DNA of 64,000 nucleotides from Lichenibacterium dinghuense (GTDB lineage: Bacteria > Pseudomonadota > Alphaproteobacteria > Rhizobiales > Beijerinckiaceae): the NCBI RefSeq assembly GCF_021730615.1, contig NZ_JAJLMN010000001.1, positions 868,001-932,000 on the forward strand, written 5' to 3'. The notes beneath the pieces were generated by a model. The model saw only the letters and a list, made by a program, of their open reading frames with translations. It did no database searches and was not told where the DNA came from. A program made the position numbers and the translations under genes. Positions 46,000 to 53,200 of the stretch are shown here, piece after piece (the first letter of the stretch is position 1; each line of letters begins with the position of its first letter).

Positions 46000-47115
46000 A
46001 TGACCCAAGCCAGCCCATCCCTGGACCGCTCCCGCCCCGCCGCGGCGGCGCCGGGCTTCGACATCGGACGCGTGCTGCTGGAAGGCCGCGCCTATTTCGC
46101 GCTTGTCGCGATCGTGGTCGTCTTCTCGGTCCTGTCCCCCTACTACCTGTCGGTGTCGAACCTCCTGACCATGTCGTCGCACGTGGCGCTGTTCGCCATC
46201 CTGGCGATCGGCATGCTGCTGGTGATCCTCAACGGCGGCATCGACCTGTCGATCGGCTCGACGCTGGGCCTGTCGGGCGTGGTGGCCGGCGCGCTGATGC
46301 AGGGCGTGCCCCTCGGCCCGCTCGGGGTTACGGCATATCCGCCCGTGTGGGTCGTCGCGGTGCTGTGCTGCCTCCTCGGCGCCGCCATCGGCCTCGTCAA
46401 CGGCGTGCTGATCGCCCGCTTCCGGGTGCCGGCCTTCGTCGCGACCCTCGGCGTGATGTACATGGTGCGCGGCGTCGCGCTGCTGATGACCAACGGCCTC
46501 ACCTACAACAACCTCGGCGGCCAGCCCGCCCTCGGCAACACGGGCTTTGACTGGCTCGGCTTCAACCGCATCGGCGGCGTGCCGATCGGCATCCTGGTGA
46601 TGGTGGTGATCGCGCTGATCGGCAGCCTGGTGCTGACCCGCACGCCCTTCGGGCGCTGGCTCTACGCCTCGGGCGGCAACGAGCGCGCGGCCGAGCTGTC
46701 GGGCGTGCCGGTGAAGGCCGTGCAGCTTTCCGTCTACATGATGTCGGGCGTCTGCGCCGCCGTCGCGGGGCTGATCCTGTCCTCGCAGCTCACCTCGGCG
46801 GGCCCCACCGCCGGCACCACCTACGAGCTCACCGCCATCGCGGCCGTCGTCATCGGCGGCGCGGCGCTGACGGGCGGGCGCGGCAACGTGCGCGGCACGC
46901 TGCTCGGCGCCTTCGTGATCGGCTTCCTGTCGGACGGCCTCGTGATCATCGGCATCTCGTCCTACTGGCAGACGGTGTTCACCGGCGCCGTGATCGTGCT
47001 CGCCGTGCTGCTCAACGCCGTCCAGTACCGCGGCCGCGCCAAGGCCCCCGCCAAGCCGGCGGGCGGCACGCCGGCCCCGACGGGCCACACCCCTTCCCCG
47101 CGACCCGCGGCGTGA
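46000..47115 (+). CDS. Sugar/polyol ABC transporter permease (RbsC type)
   Basis: 371 residues with about ten transmembrane helices: AYFALVAIVVVFSVLSPYYL, FAILAIGMLLVILNGGIDLSIGSTLGLSG, VARFRVPAFVATLGVMY-like IARFRVPAFVATLG, and the EAA-like region RWLYASGGNERAAELSGVPVKAVQ. AAVVIGGAALTGGRGNVRGTLLGAFVIG is the conserved C-terminal half. It follows the ATPase by 24 bases. Confidence 0.93.
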   Translation: MTQASPSLDRSRPAAAAPGFDIGRVLLEGRAYFALVAIVVVFSVLSPYYLSVSNLLTMSSHVALFAILAIGMLLVILNGGIDLSIGSTLGLSGVVAGALMQGVPLGPLGVTAYPPVWVVAVLCCLLGAAIGLVNGVLIARFRVPAFVATLGVMYMVRGVALLMTNGLTYNNLGGQPALGNTGFDWLGFNRIGGVPIGILVMVVIALIGSLVLTRTPFGRWLYASGGNERAAELSGVPVKAVQLSVYMMSGVCAAVAGLILSSQLTSAGPTAGTTYELTAIAAVVIGGAALTGGRGNVRGTLLGAFVIGFLSDGLVIIGISSYWQTVFTGAVIVLAVLLNAVQYRGRAKAPAKPAGGTPAPTGHTPSPRPAA

Positions 47116-47119
47116 GGCG

Positions 47120-47140
47120 CCGCCGGGCCTGACCCGGCGG
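47120..47140 (+). promoter_or_regulatory. Intercistronic hairpin between permease and binding-protein genes
   Basis: CCGCCGGG (47120-47127) pairs perfectly with CCCGGCGG (47133-47140) around CCTGA. GGCCGC...GCGGCC further on (47147-47175) may form a second stem. Such hairpins between permease and binding-protein genes often slow 3' decay or partly stop transcription so that the binding protein is made in excess; that role is inferred. Confidence 0.5.
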
Positions 47141-47199
47141 GGATCCGGCCGCCCGCGATCCGGGGTGCGGCCGCATATACAACCTGAAGGAGAGGAAAC

Positions 47200-48162
47200 A
47201 TGTCCATCAAGGCGAAGCTTCTGGCCGTCACGGCCCTCGCGGCGGCGCTGGCCGCCCCGGCCCTGACCGCGACGGCCGCCCAGGCGGCCGGCGGCCTGAT
47301 GACGATCATCGTCAACGACCCCGCGAACCCCTACTGGCTCACCGAGGGCAACGTCGCCGCGGCCGAGGCCAAGAAGCTCGGCTACGAGGCCAACGTCGGG
47401 GCCTCCAAGGGCGACACCAACACCGAATCGAACCTGATCGACACGGCCATCACCAACAAGTCGGTGGCGATCATCCTCGACCCCGCGAACGCGTCGGGCT
47501 CGGTCGGCGCCGTGAAGAAGGCCGTCGCGGCCGGCATCCCGGTGATCCTGGTCAACGCCGAGATCAACCAGGAGGGCCTCGCCAAGGCGCAGCTCGTGTC
47601 CAACAACGCGCAGGGCGCGGCGCTCGGCGCGCAGCAGTTCGTCAAGGACGTCGGCCAGAAGGGCGACTACGTCGAGCTGCTCGGCTCCCCCTCGGACAAC
47701 AACGCCGCCACCCGCTCCAACGGCTTCGCGACGGTGCTCGACCAGTACGACAACCTCCACAAGGTCGGCCAGCAGGTCGGCAACTGGGACCGCACCCAGG
47801 GCCACGACAAGATGCAGAACCTGCTGCAGGCCCACCCCGGCATCATCGGCGTGATCTCGGGCAACGACGAGATGGCGCTCGGCGCCATCGCGGCGCTGAA
47901 GGAGGCCGGCAAGCTGTCGTCGGTCAAGGTCGGCGGCTTCGACGGCTCGCCGGACGCGGTCGCGGCCATCAAGGCGGGCGAGCTGCAATATTCGGTGCTG
48001 CAGCCCGTGGCGACCTTCGCCGCCAAGGCGGTGGACGAGGCCGACAGCTTCATCAAGACGGGCAAGACCGGCGCCCCCCAGGAGAAGCAACTGTTCGACT
48101 GCGTGCTCATCACCAAGGCCAACGCGGACAAGATGACGGCGCCCTTCACGATGGCGAAGTGA
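47200..48162 (+). CDS. Periplasmic sugar/polyol-binding protein (RbsB type)
   Basis: 320 residues, with AAGGAGAGG before ATG 47200. Signal peptide (LLAVTALAAALAAPALTATAAQAA). The mature part has the type I periplasmic-binding fold: MTIIVNDPANPYWLTEGNVAAAEA, TAITNKSVAIILDPANASG, GIPVILVNAEINQEG, IIGVISGNDEMALGAIAALKEAG and VGGFDGSPDAVAAIKAGEL. It probably captures the polyol used by the eryAB-type enzymes. The usual operon position is last, as here. Confidence 0.93.
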   Translation: MSIKAKLLAVTALAAALAAPALTATAAQAAGGLMTIIVNDPANPYWLTEGNVAAAEAKKLGYEANVGASKGDTNTESNLIDTAITNKSVAIILDPANASGSVGAVKKAVAAGIPVILVNAEINQEGLAKAQLVSNNAQGAALGAQQFVKDVGQKGDYVELLGSPSDNNAATRSNGFATVLDQYDNLHKVGQQVGNWDRTQGHDKMQNLLQAHPGIIGVISGNDEMALGAIAALKEAGKLSSVKVGGFDGSPDAVAAIKAGELQYSVLQPVATFAAKAVDEADSFIKTGKTGAPQEKQLFDCVLITKANADKMTAPFTMAK

Positions 48163-48168
48163 CGCCGG

Positions 48169-48192
48169 GGCCGCACCCGCCCGGGTGCGGCC
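48169..48192 (+). terminator. Strong GC hairpin at operon end
   Basis: GGCCGCACCC (48169-48178) pairs perfectly with GGGTGCGGCC (48183-48192) around a 4-base loop, beginning 7 bases after the binding-protein stop. No T run follows (TCTCC), so it may serve as a 3' stabiliser or a weak terminator of the polyol operon. Confidence 0.6.
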
Positions 48193-48290
48193 TCTCCGCG
48201 GGGCGCGGGCGTCGGCGCCGCGGGCGTTGCCCCGCCGTCGGCCCGGGCCCATAAGCCGCGGGCGCGCCGGGCCAGCCATCCCGGCCATCC

Positions 48291-49112
48291 GTGAGCGACG
48301 CCATGACCGGAATGACGCCGTCCCAGCTTCGGGGCGCCTCGGACGCCCTCCACGCGGCCTGGCGCGACGGGCGCCACATGGACGCGCTGCCTGCCGGATT
48401 CCGCCCCGGCTCGCGCGCCGACGGCTACGCCGTGCAGGCCCTGAGCGAGGGGTGGAGCGCGCATCCGCTGCGCGGGTGGAAGATCGCGGCCACCAGCGAG
48501 GCGGGCCAGCGCCACATCAACGTCGACGGACCCCTGGCGGGCCGCCTGCTGGCCGAGCGGGTGTTCCCCGAAGGCCGAAAGGTCGCGCTCGGCCGCAACC
48601 GCATGCGGGTGGCCGAGGTGGAGTTCGTGTTCCGCATGGGCCGCAGCCTGCCGCCGCGGGACGAGCCCTATCGCGCCGACGAGATCCTGGACGCGGTCGC
48701 GGCCCTGCACCTCGGCATCGAGGTCCCCGACTCGCGCTACCTCGACTTCGTGTCGACCGGCGCCGCGCAGCTCATCGCCGACAACGCCTGCGCGGACCGG
48801 TTCGTGCTCGGGCCGGAGGTGCCGGGCGACTGGCGCGCTATCGACCTCGCCGGCCACGCCGTGCAGGGCCGCGTCGACGCCGGCCCCGGGGCCGGCGCCG
48901 TCCACGACGGGTGCGGCGCCGATGTGCTCGGCGACCCGCGCGTCGCCCTCGCCTGGATCGTGGGTGAGCTCGGCCGACACGGCACGACGCTCGGCGCGGG
49001 GCAGATCGTGACGACCGGCACCTGCGTGGTGCCGGTGCCGATCGCACCCGGCGACGCCGTCACGGGCGACTACGGGTGCCTCGGCGCGCTCACGGTCCGC
49101 TTCGCGGCCTGA
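48291..49112 (+). CDS. 2-keto-4-pentenoate hydratase-family protein
   Basis: 273 residues from GTG 48291 (an in-frame ATG four codons on). Family marks: ADGYAVQALSEGWSAHPLRGWKIAATSEAGQRHINVDGPLAG spread over residues about 40-85, then VEFVFRMGRSLPPR, ALHLGIEVPDSRYLDF, and IVTTGTCVVPVPIAPGDAVTGDY. Acidic residues of the metal site are visible (VAEVEFVF). These enzymes hydrate or decarboxylate 2-oxo dienoates from aromatic breakdown, but isolated copies often serve other pathways. Substrate unknown; next gene is an SDR. Confidence 0.85.
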   Translation: MSDAMTGMTPSQLRGASDALHAAWRDGRHMDALPAGFRPGSRADGYAVQALSEGWSAHPLRGWKIAATSEAGQRHINVDGPLAGRLLAERVFPEGRKVALGRNRMRVAEVEFVFRMGRSLPPRDEPYRADEILDAVAALHLGIEVPDSRYLDFVSTGAAQLIADNACADRFVLGPEVPGDWRAIDLAGHAVQGRVDAGPGAGAVHDGCGADVLGDPRVALAWIVGELGRHGTTLGAGQIVTTGTCVVPVPIAPGDAVTGDYGCLGALTVRFAA

Positions 49113-49225
49113 GGCTGACGGGCGCCGGCGCGGCCGGATCGATTTAGCGGTTTGCCCCCGCCGCGCGCGCGGCCATCATGCGCGAGAGTGGGCGCGGAGA
49201 TCGCCCCCGAGCGGGCGAGGGCATC

Positions 49226-50143
49226 ATGCGGGACGAAGCGGCGCCGGAAGGTCGGGGCGACGGCCATGCTGGACGTCTCCGGACAGCGGAGCCGCCATCG
49301 ACCGGCCCGCTGGAGCCCGCCACCGCCGCGTCATCCGAGATCCCGCCCGGCCACGGGCGCCTCAAGGACCGCGTCGTCCTGGTGTTCGGCGCCGGCAGCG
49401 TCGGGGAAGGCTGGGGCAACGGCAAGGCCGCGGCCGTGGCCCATGCCCGCGAAGGCGCCGTCGTGGTCGCGGTGGACCGCGAGCGCGCCGCCGCGAATGC
49501 CACCGCCGACATCGTCGCGGAGCTCGGGGGCCGCTGCTCCGCCCACGCGGCCGACGTCACGGATTCGGGCAGCATCGCGACCGTGGTGGCCGAGGCCCTG
49601 GAGGCCCACGGGCGCATCGACGTGCTCCACAACAACGTCGGCGCCACGGTGATGGGCGGCCCCGTCGAACTCACCGAGGACCAGTGGGACGGCGCGATGG
49701 ACGTGAACCTGCGCAGCGCCTTCCTGACCTGCAAGCACGTGCTGCCGGCCATGCTGGCCCGCGGCCGGGGCGCCATCGTCAACATCTCGTCGGTGGCGGC
49801 GATCCGCTACACGGGCTACCCCTACGCGGCCTATTACGCCGCCAAGGCGGGCCTGAACCAGTTCACCGTGGGGCTGGCGGTGCAGTATGCCCGGCAGGGC
49901 ATCCGGGCCAACGCCATCATGCCGGGCCTGATGAACACGCCGTTGATCTACCGGCAGATCGGCGGCCAATATGCCGACATGGAGGCCATGGTGCGGGCGC
50001 GGCACGAGGCGTCCCCGATGGGCCGCATGGGCACGGGCTGGGACATCGCCAGGGCGGCCGTGTTCCTGGCCTCGGACGAGGCCGCCTACATCACCGGCGT
50101 CTGCCTGCCCGTCGACGGCGGCCTCACCTGCAGGAGCGCCTGA
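49226..50143 (+). CDS. Short-chain dehydrogenase/reductase (SDR)
   Basis: 305 residues from ATG 49226 (GCGAGGG upstream; an ATG at 49178 is also in frame). After a 45-residue basic, Pro-rich leader the Rossmann fold begins at DRVVLVFGAGSVGEGWGNGKAAAVA, an altered form of the usual TGxxxGIG. VLHNNVGATVMGG, the Ser of NISSVAAIRYTG, and YYAAKAG give the catalytic Asn-Ser-Tyr-Lys set. IRANAIMPGLMNTPL and ITGVCLPVDGGLT close the domain. NAD(P)-linked alcohol oxidation is expected; substrate unknown. Confidence 0.88.
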   Translation: MRDEAAPEGRGDGHAGRLRTAEPPSTGPLEPATAASSEIPPGHGRLKDRVVLVFGAGSVGEGWGNGKAAAVAHAREGAVVVAVDRERAAANATADIVAELGGRCSAHAADVTDSGSIATVVAEALEAHGRIDVLHNNVGATVMGGPVELTEDQWDGAMDVNLRSAFLTCKHVLPAMLARGRGAIVNISSVAAIRYTGYPYAAYYAAKAGLNQFTVGLAVQYARQGIRANAIMPGLMNTPLIYRQIGGQYADMEAMVRARHEASPMGRMGTGWDIARAAVFLASDEAAYITGVCLPVDGGLTCRSA

Positions 50144-50236
50144 CATGGACCGCGCGACCGCCTCACCTCCGGACGGGCGAGCCTTCGCGACGCCGCGCGC
50201 CTGCCCCCCGGCACCCGGAACCGGAAAACGTCGTCC

Positions 50237-53200
50237 ATGACCGGGCGGCTCACGCGCAACCACACCGCGACCGCCTCCTGGACCGCCAAGGACGAGCGCC
50301 GGAGGAGGGTCTGCCTGCGTGCCGAGGCGGGCGCGCGGCTCGCCGACCTGGGACGGCCTTGGCTGCGGCTCGGAGCGGACGCGGCAGACGGAGACCGGAC
50401 CTCGATCGTCCTGCCGTCCACCGCGGTCGAGAGCCCCCTCAGGATGGTGGAGGCGCAGGGCGGGGCTTCGCTGCGCGCCTATATCGCGGGCCGGCCGACG
50501 GTCGACCTCGCCGCCACCATCGGCATCGCTCGCGCGATCACGCGCGAACTGGCGGCGGTCCACGCCTGCCACGTGCTCCATGGCAACGTGTCGGTCGACA
50601 CGATCCTGGTCGATCCCGCGACGGCGAAGGTCGCGATCGTCGCCTTCGACGACGCGGTCAAGCTCGCGCCGGGCGAAAGCCTCGACCTTTCCGCGGCGGC
50701 TCGGATCCCGGCTCCGCTCGCGCAGACGCCGGAGATGGCGGGACGCTCGGCCCAGCCCGTCGACCACCGGACCGACCTCTACGCCCTGGGCAGCGTCCTC
50801 TATCACCTGTTCACGGGACGCCCCCCGTTCGAGGTCGAGGACCCGGTCGCCCTGGCCCACGCCCACCTCGCGAAATGGCCGCCTCCGCCGCACGAGGTCG
50901 CGGACCTGCCGTCGGTCGTCTCCGCCATCGTCATGGCGAACCTGAAGAAGCAGCCCGACGAACGGTATCAGCGCGCCCTCAACCTGATCGTCGACCTGGA
51001 CATCTGCCTGCAGGCCCTCGAGGCCGGCCCGGAGATCGCCGCGTTCCCCCTTCGCCTTCGGCCCCTGCAGGCGGCCCTGGCGCACGGCGACTTCCTGTAC
51101 GGGCGGGACACGCAGCACGTCCGGCTCGACAAAGCGCTGGCGGCCGCCAAGGCGGGCCGGCCACAGACCGTGATCGTCGCCGGTGCCGCGGGGGCGGGGA
51201 AATCCGTCCTCTGCCGGCGCTTCGCCCACGGGGTCGTGGCCGCGGGTGGCCTGACCGGGCTGGGCAAGTTCGAGCAGTTCGGCGCGAGCTCGCCCTATCT
51301 CGGCCTCGTCCGGTGCTTCGAGGACCTCATCGGCGGCCTGATGCGCGGGCGCGAGGAGACCGCGGAACGGGTCGCCCGTGAGATCAGCTCCAAGCTGCGC
51401 GGCAACCTCGGGGCCCTCGCCGCCCTGCTCCCCAGCCTGAGGGCGCTGGTGGGGGCGGCCGTCCCCGACGAGCCGCTGGTCGGCACCGGGGCCCGCGACC
51501 GGCTCGCGCAATGTTTCCTCGGCCTGCTCGACGCCGTGGCCTCCCCGGAGCGCCCGGTCGTGCTCTTCCTCGACGACCTCCAATGGGCCGACAGCGCGTC
51601 GCTCGACATCCTCGGCAAGATCTCCGCCTCTCTGGCCGGAAGCGTCGTCCTCGTCGGGACCAGCAGGACGGGGCGGGACGAGGCGGCGGGGCTGGACGGC
51701 GCCGTCGCGGCGCTGGCGGTGCGGGACGAGCCGCCGGTCCGGCTGGACCTGATCCCGCTCAACCGGAGCGACGTCGAGGACCTCATGCTCGGGGTCTTCG
51801 GGCCGCGCCGCTTCCTGGTCGAGGCCGCGGCGGTGGTCTACGCCAAGACGCTCGGCAGCCCGCTGTTCGTGTGCCAATTCCTCCAGGGCCTCGACGAGGA
51901 TCTCGTGCTCGATCCGTCCGGGGTCTGGGACTTCGCCGCGGTCGCGGCCGTCCCCGGCGCCGAGGACGTGGTCGCCTTTCTGTCCGCCCGCATCAGCTCG
52001 CTCGACGACCTGTCGCGCGCCATCCTGGCCACCGCGTCCTGCTTCGGCATGTCGTTCCACCAGGCGGGCCTGCGAGCCCTGATCGACGTGCCCGACCTCG
52101 TGCTGACCGATCGCCTGGCCGCGCTGGTCGTCCAGGGCTTCTTCCTGCGGTTCCACGGCGGCTTCCTGTTCGCGCACGACCGCGTGCGGGAGGCGGCGTA
52201 CCGATCGGTCGCCGACCGCGACGCGGTCCACCGCCGCATCGGGCAGGCCCTTCTGGCCGAGCACGCGGACGGCGGGCTGGCCGGCGCCGCCTTCGCGATC
52301 GCCCGCCACCTCCGGGCGGCGGGCGACCTGTCGGCGGTGCCGGGGCTCGAAGAGCGCTACATCGAGGTCGCGTTTCTCGCCGCGCAGCGCGCCCACGGGG
52401 CCGCGGCCTTCGATCTGGCGCGGTCCTACGCCGAAACGGTGCTGGCCGACGCGGGCCGGTGGGCGAGCCACTACGACACGATGGCGCTGGCCGTGATCCT
52501 GAGGGCCGACAGCATCGCGTCCGGCCAGGACCGGGACCACCGCGACTTCGACCGCGAATGCGACGTAGCCGGCGCCCGCCTGCGCACCGACGAGCACAGG
52601 CTCCGCCTGGCCCTCGTCCGGGTGGTGTCGCTCCACGCCCGCTCGCGCTGCCTGGAAGCGCTGGAGGTGGGCCTCGACGCCCTCAGGATCGTCGGCATCG
52701 ACCTCCCGGCCGACCCGCAGGCGCAGGCCGCGGCGCTCAGCGACGAGTTCATCGCCTTCCGGCGCGCCATGGCGGGCCGGCCGCCCGGCGACCTCGTCGC
52801 CCTTCCGGCGCTCGGCGACCCCTGCGTCGCGATCGCCATGCAGATCCTGTTCCGGTTGGCGCCGAACGCGAACGAGACCATGAAGCCGGAGCTGTTCGCG
52901 CTCATGGCCCTGCGCAACGTCAACCTCATGCTCGTCCATGGCCGGGACGGCTTCGCGTCCGGGATCCTCATGACGCTGGCCCTCGCCCTCGCCCGGCATC
53001 CCGAGGAGGCCGGGCTCGCCGAAAGCTTCGCGCAGGCCGCGATGGACCTCGACGGTCGGGAGGGGGGCCGCACCCCCGCCAGCGTGAGCTTCATCTACAC
53101 CTACTTCTTCAGCCACTGGCGGCATCCCCTGGAGATGTCGCTGCCGTCGAACCTCGACGGCATGCAGGCCGGCTTCGCCATGGGCGACCACCAGTTCGGC

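Noticed and set aside
44974-48288. An 1104-codon minus-strand frame opposite the ABC transporter genes
   Set aside because: Low-complexity His/Asp/Arg-rich translation with no domain; the plus strand holds three well-defined transporter genes.
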